DNA from: Clavelina lepadiformis
Taxonomy: Eukaryota; Chordata; Ascidiacea; Aplousobranchia; Clavelinidae
Reading direction: 5' to 3'
Length of the DNA stretch: 64,000 nucleotides
Assembly (NCBI RefSeq): GCF_947623445.1
Contig: NC_135248.1
Location: 1,674,001-1,738,000, forward strand
Part shown: piece after piece, positions 1-11,543 of the stretch
Position numbering within the stretch: position 1 is the stretch's first letter
Layout of the letters: each line of letters begins with the position of its first letter
Program-made: the position numbers and the translations under genes
The notes under the pieces: model-generated
Database searches by the model: none
The model's input: only the letters and a program-made list of their open reading frames with translations
Told to the model about the DNA's origin: nothing

Positions 1-110
1 TTATGCTACTGTCGATGTTTACCTGGTTGCAAGATCTGCGTTGGTTGTAGCGTCAGCTAGGCCAACAATAAGAAATTTACACATATTGTAACATGCGGTT
101 GCAGATTCAG
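1..110. repeat. Partial copy of a local dispersed repeat
   Basis: The segment around 5-90 (gttgcaagatctgcgttggt and flanks) recurs, diverged, at about 1528-1605 and 2170-2250. It appears to be the end of the same unit that is tandemly repeated at 1340-2260. No coding capacity or terminal repeat is visible, so no class is assigned. Confidence 0.55.
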
Positions 111-124
111 TGAAAATAATTAAC

Positions 125-718
125 AAGAAAAATACAGGTTAAACTGTATACATGACAAACGTTTTTGCTATGTTTCCGTAAGTATTTCAGTTTTGTGCAA
201 AATATCCATATGATTATCATGAAATGATATGTCATGATATTACTTAATTGGTATGCTTTGATTCATGTCTCATAAAGATAACAGTGCCAATGGGTGGTCA
301 ACGTTATTATAATGGGCTATGGCCTCCACTTACCCAGTTTCAGCTGGGATCGTTTCCTGTTCATTTGCTCATGCTCCAACAACGCGGTTCTAAATGCAAG
401 AACTATAAATTTATTCCTATTTCTTGTCTTATAGTTTTAGTGGCTGTGCTAGTTGTTACTGGCAATTTATCACCATTCTTTGGATTTGTCCTTCTCGACC
501 GTAGCCTACGTTAGTACATGTCATACTAAGAGCTAATGAGGCACTAATAACAAAAAATGTTTGACGTCAAACTTTACCAAACTATATCAAAACAAATTCT
601 CACTTTTTTTTATCAACTATACGTTCCACCATCAAGATCACGACCACAATAAACGTGGCGTTCAACGAGCAAACAAAATCAGACAGCAACATTATTTTGA
701 CGTAGGTCGAAGCCTGCA
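125..718. repeat. Segmental duplicate of 3554-4156
   Basis: This block aligns along its length with 3554-4156, including a shared long stretch around 205-240 (= 3635-3670) and the 3' end and last exon of the minus-strand SLC18-like gene. I judge identity to be in the high 80s percent by eye. The match breaks at 718/4156. From 719 the sequence continues instead with something matching 5897-5964 of the same gene, so this copy has an internal deletion of about 1.74 kb relative to the intact locus. Confidence 0.75.
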
Positions 719-786
719 CATGTAAAAATATAGACTACTGCAGAATGGTAAAAATAACCGACCTATTGCAATTATGAAGAGAAATA
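601..786 (-). pseudogene. SLC18-like relic: exon 8 fused to the exon 2 border
   Basis: On the minus strand 601-718 matches the final exon (TM12 and tail) of the intact transporter gene at 4023-6687. Positions 719-786 match the end of exon 2 and the start of intron 2 of that gene (5897-5964). The two pieces are directly abutted in the wrong order for a working gene, with exons 3-7 missing. It is a deletion derivative of a duplicated copy and cannot encode a transporter. Similarity fades beyond about 790. Confidence 0.65.
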
Positions 787-789
787 CTG

Positions 790-1335
790 TTCTTGCTTGT
801 GAACGCCACGTTACATACAAAAGGGTATGTAACATAGACACAACATTAGCATATACGAAAAGGTTTAGCAAAAATCTATTGGCGACATGTCCCACTCACA
901 TCGAAAAATCTCGTTACCTTTATTTATCTGAACATTGTGGACAAAGCACCTTAAGGGCGCTGGGAAATCGGCAGTAATTATGACGTAATTTAATTCCGTG
1001 TTCTACAGTTTTGTCATGAAGCTGAGTTCAGTTAAGTCGTATTACGGCTGCAGGTAACCACGATTTGAAGCCATTCTTTATATCAACTTTTGTTTTGGTA
1101 TTCCCGGTTCATCCATACCCTGTACAAGAAAAGAAGTTTATTGATGAACCTAATACGTAGAATTTCGTCGTCAATTGTTAATTTGTGTTGGATTCCAAGT
1201 TGCGTTTTGGAGTCACAGTTTATAACAACACTTTGTTGGCTGCCTTCTCCGTAAGCAGGTCGAGTTGTAATCCCAGTTGCATTTTTAGAGAGCCTGCAGT
1301 TGTTAATCAAGCTCGATTATTGGTTGAATTGTCGG
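790..1335. other. No gene recognised
   Basis: A short open frame on the minus strand (1083-1310) has no recognisable domain or convincing splice context. The stretch sits between an SLC18-like relic and a tandem repeat and may be degraded gene sequence. Confidence 0.4.
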
Positions 1336-1339
1336 TTGT

Positions 1340-2260
1340 CGCAACCCATTTGTAGGCAATTTAAATTCGATTATAAACTCATCTCTCCTAAATTAATGCT
1401 TCGTTGAAAGCAGTTCCAGGGAAACTCCGTTGGTGAAAGTGAAGTTATCAGCGGTTCTGTGCAAGGGCAGATTTAGTGAAAACACTGTTTTCTGACCGCC
1501 AGTCGTCGGTTACCTTCAAATTAAGGCTGCTGACGATGTTTGCCTGGTTTCAATATCTGCATTGGTTGTAGCGTCAGCTAGGCCAATAAAAAGAGATTTA
1601 CTCACGTTTTTATATGCGGTTGCATGCAGTTTAATTTGTTGTTTGTCGGTATTTTATCTATATCATTGAACGTCATTTTAAGAACGTTTGGCGACGTAAT
1701 AGTTTTGGACGCAACGTCCAGCTGCAAGCCTGGTGCATTTTCAAATCACAAACCTGGCCATGTTGCATTCATGTAATCATCCCTGTTTGCCTGATGAGTG
1801 ATGAGTAAGAAACCAGAAACTGACCGTCCGGTATCTACCGCAAGTGCAAACTGCTATCGATGCCATAGTCAGCCTAAACACTTTCCTTCCCAACAACAGT
1901 CATGTACCGCAGAGAAAATCAAACATAGGAAGTTGCATACATGTAGTTAAATCAACTTTCCACTTAAATTGGTTTCAACTCCGTTGGCTTGTCGGTTGTC
2001 CTTATCCATCTTTGGGCAATTTAAATTAATTCAGTTGTAAACACGTCTCTTAAATTCCTGCTTCGTTGACATCAGCCCCAGGGAAACATCGATTTTAGGT
2101 GCTCTGTGCCAGGGCATGTTCTGTGAAAAGATTGCTTCCTGACCTCCAGTTGTTCCTTTCGTTGAATTTAGGCTACTGTAAAGGTTTACCTGGTTTCAAG
2201 GTCTGCATGGGTGGTAACGTCATCTAGGTCAATAATTGGAAATTTACACTCGATTTTGAA
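1340..2260. repeat. Tandem duplication, period about 645 bp
   Basis: Two diverged direct copies are visible. About 1340-1620 matches about 1985-2260, with shared landmarks such as the gcaatttaaatt segment (about 1355 and 2017), ccagggaaac (about 1418 and 2080) and the cctggtttcaa segment (about 1541 and 2188). The 1810-1980 interval between them resembles about 2800-2960. A third partial copy lies at 1-110. Confidence 0.55.
1850..1890 (-). pseudogene. Possible relic of SLC18-like exon 3
   Basis: About 40 bp match the end of exon 3 of the intact minus-strand transporter (about 5356-5394): gctat-gatgcca-agtcagcc is shared with scattered substitutions. Alignment needs at least one single-base deletion, so the frame is lost. 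The match is short and chance cannot be excluded, but its place beside other relics of the same gene supports it. Confidence 0.3.
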
Positions 2261-3550
2261 GCAATTTATTAACTCTAAATGTTTGGTTGAAGGCAGAGCT
2301 CATTTGTTTGTCTCATTTAGTCAGGAATTGGACTATAACCGGTTGGCATTTTTCGTAGCACAATTTCTGACTAAATGATGATTAATGAACTATACCTTTC
2401 TTTCCGGACAAAACCTTCTTTATCGGTACACGTCGACATAGTGTGGGACTCCCGTCCGGAAATAACATAGTATTTCGTTTCGTTTCACTTTTCTGACTCG
2501 GCTGCAATTAAAAATATATCCTACCAACATATGTCGCATATGGAAATTTTATCAATGTTGTTTTAACACTTTAATCAATGTATTCTACCGCGAAATAAGA
2601 TGTACCAACATGTGGTCATTAATTGACCACTTGCACGAGTCAAAACCAGAAATTGACCATCCTGAAAGTTAGTTAGTATTACAACACATAAGTACAATTG
2701 AAGAAACTGAAATGTAAAACAAGAATTTAAAATTGCAAATTAACAAACTAAAATCTACAGTAAACCAATAAAATTAAGCGGTAAATTTCTGTGGCTGTTT
2801 GCGTACGGCTTTGACAATTGACATTTACAGTCGTTGCTTAGATCTGATATTAGTGCAGTAGTTAGTCGTGTAAAGGTCGGTGATGTACTTCAGAAAAGGT
2901 TAAGCGTAGTAAGTTGCATTCCAGTAGTTATAGTCATTTGCCAATTGAATAGGTCTGATCCAGAAACTGACCATCCTGAAAACGAGTCAGTTACAGTTTG
3001 TAACACCAGGCCTTTTACAGAACGAACTACCAACATTGTTACAATTTGCTCTATTTGTCCTCAACACTGTTCACAAACGCCGTTGAGGGCTTCGCTTACT
3101 GGTGCAAATTGTTTAAACCTGTTTTTCCTTTCCAACTGCAGTTAGCATGATTAATAAGTGGTGGCATTTCTAACCCGGCGTAAGTCAAAGTGGGATGAAG
3201 CAAATGACAAAAGATTTATGGCAACGCTTGTACGCCAGTCATTTGCACATTTTGAATATCTCAGTGCTATCTTTTGCTTCACAAAAATTGCTTTATTTTG
3301 TATATGTGACCATCATAAATAAAGCATTCAATTGAAAAAGGACACGGTTAAACACATAGCTGAAGCAAGGACTCATTGTTTGAAATTATATCTTCAACTT
3401 CTTGTTGCTTCCTGAACAAAAATCCCTCATGTTTTAAACATTGTTGACAGACCTTTCCGCGGCTTTTGAGTTGACTCTGAAAGATAGCGATTAGTATTAG
3501 ATTGTTTGTAGCACAATATAAGCACACGGTTTGTTATTCGCCATAAACTT
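2260..3550. other. No gene; diverged repeats
   Basis: The motif ccagaaa(c/t)tgacc(a/g)tcc occurs at about 1814, 2647 and 2960, each within diverged copies of the same background sequence. The 103-codon open frame at 2834-3145 shows no domain or splice pattern and I do not call it. Confidence 0.4.
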
Positions 3551-4022
3551 AGACAAGAAAAATAAAGCTTTAACTGTATACGCAACAAACTTTTTTGATA
3601 TGTTTCGGTAAGAATTTCAGTTTTGTGCAAAATGTCCATGTGATTATCATGAAATGATATGTCATGATATTGATTGTTATGTTGTGATTCAAATCTCATA
3701 AAGATAACACAGTGCCAATGGGTCGTCAACGTTATTATAATGAGCTATGGCCGCCACATACCCGGTTTCAGCCTGGGATCGTTTCCTGTTCATTTGCTCA
3801 TGGTCAAACAACGTGGTTTTAAAAGCAAGAACTATAAACTTATTCCTATTTCTGGTCTTATGGGTTTAGGGGCCGTGCTAGTTGTTACCAGGAATTTATC
3901 ACCATCATTTGTCGTTCTTGACCGTAACATACGTTAGCACATGTCATACTAAGAGCTAATGACGCACTAGTAACAAAAAATGTTTGACGTCAAACTTTAC
4001 CAAACTACATCAACAAATTTTC

Positions 4023-6687
4023 TCACTTTTTTTTTATCAACTGACGGTATTCGTTTCGTTTCATCATCAAGATCATGACCACTATAAACGTGGCGTACCA
4101 CAAGCAAACACAAGCAGACAGCAACATCAATATGACGTAGGTCGAAGCCTGCACGACTGCACCGGCGGCATAAATACCTGCAACCAAACAACGGTCACTC
4201 ATTACTGCGTAAATAGTAGTCGCATTATGTCATAACTACGGATCGTGACCTGCAGTAAAACCAACACAGATGATAGCGTCCGCCAATCCGTATACGGTTC
4301 CGTAGATTGACATTCCACTAGATTTTACCAGCCTTGCCAAACGTGGATAAATACTACTGGCGACCAACCCACATCCACAGCCAACAACAAGCAAACAGAT
4401 CAGGATGTGGAATAAGCTGAACAAGAAGAAATATCTCTGTACGTTTGAGCTGATATCTTTACCTTTCTGGCAAGTTCCTTGTGATAAAAATCTTCAGAAA
4501 CTTCCAATTTGTAGACAATACACTTAAACCTTGATGAAAGTGTTATTGCCAATAATCCCAAACAAGTGATGGCCATTCCCAGCGCCACAATCGTCAACGG
4601 GTAAAGATAGCGGCTGGAAAGGGGTGAATAATGGACCAAACTTGCTGTCAGCTGGAAGCCAAAAAACGCCGAAAGAAAAACAAGAACCTTACCGGTACCT
4701 GGAAACAGTTCGTTGTAAAAATAAAATCACTTGTGTGACAAACTTTGGCTTAGAGTTTTATACAAACAAACCACTGTAATGTAGACGCCATAGATGGCTG
4801 AGATTTTTTAAGCATAAAAATGCAGAGGCTAATATTGTCAGTTTTACCTGAAATTAATGACCGACAAGTTAACCAGCTTGAAAATCCGCCGAACAATACT
4901 CCTACCACCAATCCAAGTATCAGAAGGGCTTCCAGCACTAGCACGTAGAAGAGTTTCGGGAATTTCCTCACGCCGATTGGTTTCTTATGCTATCACAGAT
5001 TATAAAATTTATTCTCTAACGATCTCACGAAGACAGGTATGCCTAATACAGTCAAAAATATCAGTCAATGTAGTAACCTTTTCAACTTTTTTGGTGTCCA
5101 AAGAACTGTGGTAAAGCTGAAGGTGTCCGAGCGTCGCTGCAATGACGAAAAACGTGGCTTCAATTGTAGTAGAGTCAACTGGGTCCAATAAGCTCCAGAC
5201 TACCAGCCCACCTTCATTGCAACAGCGTAATGTAATACACTCTACTAAGTTGATGTTGTCTGAACGGTGTTAACCAAACAAACTAGTAATAGGCATATAA
5301 TTGTAATGCTCTCATGTTTAACAAATACCTCTGGATCAACCCACCTGATATGGAAGCTGCTATTGATGCCAGAGTCAGCCCAAATATTTTTCCTCGTTCT
5401 TTTTTGTTGTTGAAGGTCTTCGCCAGCATAGTCATCCCGCCTACCGTAACACATGAAGACCCAATGCCATGTATGGTGGCCGATAAAATAAGAACAGGGT
5501 AACTCTGGCCCAGGTCAAATCCTAAAATGAACATTTTTAGTTCAATTGAAACAATATTAAATGATTTTTAGGACGCTTCTTTATAAAAACGTTGCCAATT
5601 CAGACGAGTACAAGTGAATCCACATGAAAGGGACCGATGGTAGAACAAGACACATCTAACAGTGTTAAGTGGATTAGACTTCAGAGAATGTTGTACCTAA
5701 GCTTATACTTTAAAGAACGAGTCACTGACTCGTTCTTATCGGATTAAACTAATCTTTTCCCTTAACTGGACAAAAAGTTGTTTTGCCCCACCCCCCTCCC
5801 AATTGAACAAAAGCGTTGTTGTAGATTTGTTTGAGATAAGCAAAAGCAAGGTATGAGTTTGAAAAAGTGTGAGTTTATCTTATTGAATGAACTTCATATA
5901 TGTAAAAATATAGACTACTGCAGAATGGTAAAAGTAACCGACCTATTGCAGTTACGAAGAGAAATCCGGTTCCAGCATACATGGCAACCTTGTGCCCGAA
6001 TCTGTCAATGATTGGACCTATGGCAACGCTGGAATAAGCTTGAAATATTGATTTAGCGGAATAAATAGCGGTTTTGTTGAGGTTTTCAAAGAAAGTAAAC
6101 TCTTTTTCATCTTCCTTTAAACTTGGTGGCGTGACAACTTGCTGTGCAGACGTCACATTTACAGTTTCCAACCCCAACGTGGCGTTTGTGGACCTGGTAC
6201 CGTTAATGCTTGTTTCAGTCAAGTCTGAGTCACATATTATGGATGATTTCCGAAGGCTCTTTGGAACGACCAGGGCTGTAAAACAAAAAACTTGAAGCTT
6301 TAAAGCAGTAGAAGCATTCCCAGCATAATAATCCAAGCACATGATCTCAAAACCCAATATCAACTAAAAAAATAGCTTACAGTGAGGCGTATTTGAAGAC
6401 ATTTTTGTTTTAAAAACTGCCCAAAAACTTTTAGCTAGCTTGATAAAGTTTGACATGACGCTTTTGCATGTCTTCCAAGTTTTGTATAAAAGACAGTGCA
6501 ATTACTAACAATGTACCGAGATTACAAATGTTTTGGACATAAACACTCATTAAATGCTGAAAAATCCCAGGTATTAAAACAAACACTTACACGTCATCCA
6601 TAGAAGACCGAAATTGGTTGCCATAGTGAGTGTGACGATAACCACAGTAACCACTTTGAACATGAACATTTTTTCATTGGAATGCAT
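4023..6687 (-). CDS. Divergent SLC18-like (VMAT/VAChT-type) transporter, intact
   Basis: Eight exons: complement(4023-4177, 4250-4416, 4530-4698, 4848-4989, 5078-5211, 5345-5521, 5943-6275, 6591-6687), 457 codons plus stop with no interruption. All introns are GT-AG and phases match the 30-63 kb genes; exons 1, 3 and 7 (97, 177, 167 nt) have exactly the same sizes. Recognisable family blocks are GPIIDRFGHK (MFS motif A after TM2), HGIGSSC (TM4) and IYGTVYGLAD (TM10-11). The TM1-2 loop carries NGT, NAT and NVT, consistent with a glycosylated lumenal loop. Lys107 and Gln111 (VMAT K138/Q142) and the TM11 Asp are kept. The TM1 Asp is Asn25 and the TM10 Asp is Lys, so amine handling like that of VMAT is doubtful. 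The protein ends within exon 8 and lacks the ninth exon of the array genes. Donor 2 (GTCGGT) and acceptor 4 are weak. I infer a vesicular or plasma-membrane antiporter with unknown substrate. Confidence 0.82.
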
Positions 6688-6689
6688 TC

Positions 6690-7230
6690 TTTCTTTGCCT
6701 TGCTTTGGGTAAATGATCTACGAGCATTTACAATACAATTGTACAGTATTTACAATAGCTTCGCTAACTTAATGATTCTGAAAAACGAATTTGTAATTGG
6801 TTCAGTTGGGATGCCAGCCTGGCCGTTCACTGCTTTGGTCCTGCTATGTTATACATCGAGAACAAAACGAGGCGCCGCGGACTTTGACGCGGTGCTGTCG
6901 GTTCTGTCTGCCATTGTTAATGGTTGATTACGATCGTACGAAGTGCAGGATATATACAGTACACCACAACACAACCATTGAGATGAGCATATATTCTTCT
7001 TTTTTGATAACAACAACATTAAACAAAACTACATAAAACACAAGTTGCTTATTTGAAATAACACTCATTTATTCTGACGCAAGTACCACATAATGTTAAG
7101 GCGCTTATCTTGACGCTTTTCAGCTTTTGCCTCGCACAGGTACTGAAATATTTCTTTGACATCGCTATAACAACCATAACGGTCAGCACAGCACCGTACC
7201 GCCGCGTTTTCTGCTCGTACTCCGACAGTG
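6690..7230. other. Upstream region of the minus-strand transporter; no gene seen
   Basis: This would contain the promoter of the gene starting at 6687 on the minus strand. A GC-richer patch at about 6860-6920 stands out against AT-rich flanks, but no defined element is recognised. The overlapping open frames at 6682-7036 have no family features. Confidence 0.4.
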
Positions 7231-7238
7231 ACAGACAA

Positions 7239-7283
7239 GCACCGTTTTGGTGCAGACCAGTGTGCGGCTATAGGCTTGCCGCA
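7239..7283. other. Two adjacent perfect stem-loops
   Basis: GCACC-gttt t-GGTGC (7239-7253, 5-bp stem) is followed by TGCGGC-(9 nt)-GCCGCA (7263-7283, 6-bp stem). The surrounding 7100-7290 patch is more GC-rich than its flanks. It could be subterminal structure of a decayed DNA transposon or a small structured RNA. Nothing further identifies it. Confidence 0.35.
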
Positions 7284-7289
7284 TTGAAC

Positions 7290-8070
7290 GGTTTATGTAT
7301 GTATGTAATATTAAGTTGTAACTATAAAATTTACTTTTATATTCTAATTTACTAAACTTCTTTATAAACGACAAAAAAAATAATTAACTACAAAATAACA
7401 TAGGCCTATACTTGTTAATCTTGTAGGTGATTTTATTGCATTCCACGATTACTGTTCAAACTTAATGAAAATTAATGAAATTTTGGTTTACATATATGAT
7501 ACTATTACTTCGTTCAAACAAAAATCCATTGGTATTAAAACATTTGTTACTTGACCAGTCTATAACAAAAGTAGCACCATACTTTCGGCTTCTCACAGTC
7601 AACGATGAAGAATAAATAACACATTGCAACTGACCGCAACACTGTCTGATGCCAGTAACCTATTTTAACTGGTCGTCGGCATATAACCAGTTGCAGTAAA
7701 CAAATTGACAAAGATGCGATTATTTCACGGTAAAAATTCGTGCGTTCGATGCTATTTTCAACAGTTCCTTGTTGACCAATGTTATGACGTAGTAAATTGA
7801 ATCTGACTTCTATTAAACTTTAACATCAATTTTGTTCATATGCTGCGTGACCTGCATGCAGTGAGATAATCCCTTCCAATTGAATAACCCTTCAACTTCA
7901 GTCTGAAAGTGCGACTTAAAAGCTAGTGTACATGCGTTGTTACATGCGAACATGAACAACTTATTCGCCCTTACACTTATTCTGCAGCTGATAAAGTCTG
8001 ACATCGTGTCTCAGCAACCACAATGACCGGTCTGTCTTTCGGCTATGAATAGATTTCACGAAAAAGCAAA
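7290..8070. other. AT-rich stretch, no gene seen
   Basis: Short random open frames only. The palindromic word taggcctata at 7401-7410 also occurs at 12579-12588, and taggcctata recurs at 22957-22966, so it is a locally common word. Confidence 0.4.
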
Positions 8071-8077
8071 CCACGTG

Positions 8078-8323
8078 TCGCTGGCTGCTGTTCTAGTTCT
8101 GTTATTAGGATTAACCTAGATTCAGCGTCTTGAAACGACAGTTCCAATAAGTGACATCTGCCCAGTGCTGCAATAATGAGCCAGAATGCTGTTAGCGTGG
8201 AAATGACTTCAGCTCGTCGAAGGAACTGAAGAACACGCCGCCGGCTGCCGTTCTAATTCCTTTGTTTAATTAAGGTCAACCTCGGTGCAGCGTGACTGAC
8301 CGTTCTAATGGGCAACATATGCC
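8078..8323. repeat. Diverged direct repeat, period about 160 bp
   Basis: About 8078-8163 (cgctggctgctgttctag ... acatctgcc) aligns with about 8238-8323 (cgccggctgccgttctaa ... acatatgcc), with the same order of blocks including a-ggttaacct/a-ggtcaacct and the gttc(c/t)aat(a/g)(a/g)g motif. Two old tandem copies; no coding content. Confidence 0.5.
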
Positions 8324-8329
8324 TCGTAT

Positions 8330-9079
8330 TCTAACAGCTGGTAGTTTAGAAATATTGTCCACGTACATTTGATGGTAGAACATAATCCCCGTGTGAAATA
8401 AATATAAATAATAATCCTCATTACTTCTCTGAATTCTGAAATATTAATTCACTACCTATTCTAAACCTTACAAACGCGCATGTGGTATCACATGATAATA
8501 GGTAACAATAAAAAGTTAGCTTAACATTTTGGAGGTTACCTCCTACAACAGAGTTTTAAACTAGATTAAAGATATTACACTCAATACGAAAACACTGATG
8601 GCAAGACAAAAGAGATTTAACTCGCCCCACACACAAAAACACAAAAACACACAAAAACAAGCCGATTTTACGTAACGAGAGCTAGAGATAAGTGATGTAC
8701 GCTATATTCCCGTATGGTGTAGTTTCAGGCAAGCCTAGTAAACATGAACATTTTCATCGGGTCCCATGCAGTGATTTTCGGTTAATTGCATTTTGATAAT
8801 TACACTGGGCAAAGAAATTAACCCTTTTTCGGAACTCACACGCTTCCTATATTTAGGCACTCTTTTTAATGCTATCTGTTGGATATTGCCAAAAAATCCC
8901 TAACTTTGTTAGTTAATTAGCGCATAACTATGTCGTCAAGTTAACTGTAACTGTTTTTCTTCCAATTTATGCATCCATGAATATCTGCAGAGAAACCTCT
9001 TTGTTTCGGATTTCAACAACCAGCAACTGCAACACTCATCTTATTTATCAGTTACTTCAAGCTGTCGATTTTGTTTCAG
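8330..9079. other. No gene; short AC-rich simple repeat
   Basis: A cacacaaaaacacaaaaac simple repeat lies at about 8630-8662. The first exon of the pseudogene that begins at 9080 is expected here but I could not find it. Confidence 0.4.
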
Positions 9080-10599
9080 ATTGTATTTTTCCAACCGTCC
9101 TTTGGGAGTAGTTAAATCCAGATTTGTTAAACGCAGACAACGTTGGTAATACAATGACAATGGGCAATAGGACGACAAAGAAGGTCACGTTAAAGAAACC
9201 TAGAACTTTGAATCCAACTTGGCTAACAACTGTTTCGCGAAGTGAAGCATACGAGGACAAAGCTTTTATTGTCACGCTAAATGACAAAACTGCCCACATG
9301 TTTCGGGTCAACTTTGCCGCTACAGTCTTACCATTTGGGTTTTTGATCATCGGGGTCCGATGTAACGATCGCTTCTTTGCTGGAACCTTTCTTCTGTCTT
9401 TATCGGCAGTAGGTTAGTTTCGCTGTATTATATGTTGTGCAAGTATCAGGTGATGTGAAACCTTTTTAATCTGTGTCCATACACTTGTTCGTCCTGAAAG
9501 AAAATATATATATTGTAGGATAACAATTAAATGATTGTAATTAAAACAAACAACAGTTAATCGGTTACGATGCCATATTATTGGTGAGAATTGTGAATAG
9601 CTCCAACCTACTGATGCTTCTATTTACTTAAAATTGCTTGGGTTTTAGGTCGTTTGTTTACATATATTTCCTTGTTCACTAAACGTCCTTGAACAAATCT
9701 TTTGAGTCATGGATTTACATTCTTAGTCCCTATTTCACTTTTAACTGGCGAGAAGATTGTGACATTAATTGAACATTTAATTATGAAGATTTTATGCTTT
9801 CTTCATCAATGAGTAATTATTGTAGCAGTAAGTGTCCGTTCACCATTTTCTTTGGCTGGATACTGGAGGGTATGATATAGATTTGTTTAGCAAATATTAA
9901 AACGATCAAATTACGATGAACTTGATTACGTACTTAATACTTATTGAAACAAGTCAGTATGAAATATTTCATATACATACCTTAAATGTATTCATAGAAA
10001 TTGTTTGTACACCTTGGTATCTGTTCATGACGAATGATGCATTCTTTGCTGTATTTAAATTGTTTTGGGGTAAAACCAAATAGAATAGTAAAAAGTCGTA
10101 AGCGTCACAGAACGCTTTATTACTCTTACATAGATTCATTTTTAGGTTTTGGACTGAGCCAATCTTACCATGCCTTACTCGTACCAGTCATCATTCAAGG
10201 CGTAGGCATGTCATGTATATTGACGGGCGGCATGAAGGTGCTAGGCATTTCAAGTCTTCTCTTTACCGACTACAGGACAGGATGCATTATTAAAGTATTG
10301 TTGGGTTCAGCAGTTCTCACCGCTGCAGGTAAGTTGTGATGTCTATGTTCATGGTAAATTATTTCAATCGATTTTCTGAAACAAAATCCATTTTCAGGTC
10401 ATTTGGTTACCTGCGGACTTGTGCTAGAACATAGGTTTTTCCAGGTGCTGGGCTTCATGGCCTACGCTGTCGTTTGTTTATGTCTGACGAAACATCAACC
10501 ACCAGTGACTAATAGAAGCAGGGACCAGGAAAATGATTTCTACGAACAATTCAACCCAGAACCACCCGACCAACCACGATATGTGTTACATGATCCTCG
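9080..10599 (+). pseudogene. SLC18-like pseudogene, exons 2-4
   Basis: Exon 2 (9080-9412) is 333 nt, exactly the length of exon 2 in the minus-strand gene at 4023-6687. It shows FPTVLWE after the acceptor and RFFAGTF near its end, with a GTTAGT donor in the right phase. It carries an in-frame TAG at 9109-9111. Exon 3 (10146-10328, 183 nt) reads GFGLSQSYHALLV and IQGVGMSC, matching TM4. Exon 4 (10398-10599) reads TCGLVLEH and FQVLGFM, with a hydrophilic tail and a shifted end phase. Exons 1 and 5 onward were not found. The TM2 lysine is not preserved. I judge it a decayed copy rather than a working gene, although open exons 3 and 4 suggest fairly recent loss. Confidence 0.65.
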
Positions 10600-11132
10600 G
10601 TAAGTGAAATAATCCTTGGGTTGCCTCATCCTAAGCTTTATCGTGTGTAAGGTTTAATTGAGCGGTAACACCAAGAAAATCGGATATAGTTTTGATAGGT
10701 TTGTTAAAAGAAACTTTTGTAAAAACGCATTTGGTTATGCTAACTGCGATTAGCTCGAGTTAATGAGGCTAATGCTGTTGGCACCAGAGACAAGTATTTA
10801 GTGTGTGTGGGTTGTTCGAAGATTGTTAATCTAGATCCATAAACAAAATCCTTTTTTTAACTTGTATGAGTTACCCGAGGCTGACTGAAACGGCGAACAA
10901 CATATCGTAAGTATAATTTTGACATACATTCAAATTATCTTCTATATTGCAGCGTCTGCCCAGCTGCCTAGGTTGCCTGCCAGCACATAAACCATGTAAA
11001 AAGAATGATCGGCGTTTCTGTTGGACGCCCTAAAAGATGTCATTTCAAGCAATGAAATCTTACTTCGGTGACGTCTTTGTGCTGCATGATTTATTAATGG
11101 ACGAATATTTTACAATTTTCTTGAATTACAAC
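10600..11132. other. No gene seen
   Basis: No exon resembling TM7 or later parts of an SLC18 protein could be found here, which supports truncation of the pseudogene upstream. Confidence 0.4.
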
Positions 11133-11140
11133 AACTATAC

Positions 11141-11535
11141 CAGACGTGGGCAAACTGCGGCTCTCCGGCATGTGTTTTGTGGCTCTTCTAGTCGAATCGT
11201 AAAATTCCAAAAAATGTAAAGGCTACCAAGAGTACCGTTTATGAAAGTTTCTGTGTAGTTTTTCTTTATTTAGGCTAGGATTTCGTTTATGACGTAACAC
11301 TAGACATCGATTCCGACATTGTTTTCAGGTATAGATTTTTATACTCTATGGCAAAGGTTGTCAAAATGCACCTCACCAACATGTTTTTATGGGTCTTTTA
11401 GTTAAAAAGTAATATCCCAAAATGACTACTAATAGTATAATAACCAAATTGACAATCATTACTGATTTTGCGGCTCGCTGGTGTTTATCTTTTTCCGCAA
11501 GTGACTCTTTCATTGAACAAATTTGCCCACCCCTG
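11141..11535. mobile_element. Non-autonomous hAT-type MITE with 8-bp target duplication
   Basis: The left end reads cagacgtgggcaaact and the inverted right end caggggtgggcaaatt, giving imperfect terminal inverted repeats of about 16 bp of the CAGNGGTGGGCAAA type seen in many hAT elements. The flanks are a perfect 8-bp direct repeat, aactatac (11133-11140 and 11536-11543), the target-site length of hAT transposases. The element is 395 bp with no transposase frame. GCGGCTC lies just inside both ends in opposite settings. The clean duplication suggests moderate age. Confidence 0.85.
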
Positions 11536-11543
11536 AACTATAC

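Noticed and set aside
1083-1310. Minus-strand 75-codon frame with NCDSKTQLG
   Set aside because: No recognisable domain, no splice support, and located in a field of degraded repeats.
8078-8323. Possible structured RNA
   Set aside because: The similarity is a simple diverged direct repeat; no compensatory pairing is evident.
9057-9350. Minus-strand 97-codon frame with a hydrophobic segment
   Set aside because: It is antisense to exon 2 of the plus-strand transporter pseudogene, whose length, splice phase and motifs fit the family; the minus frame matches nothing.
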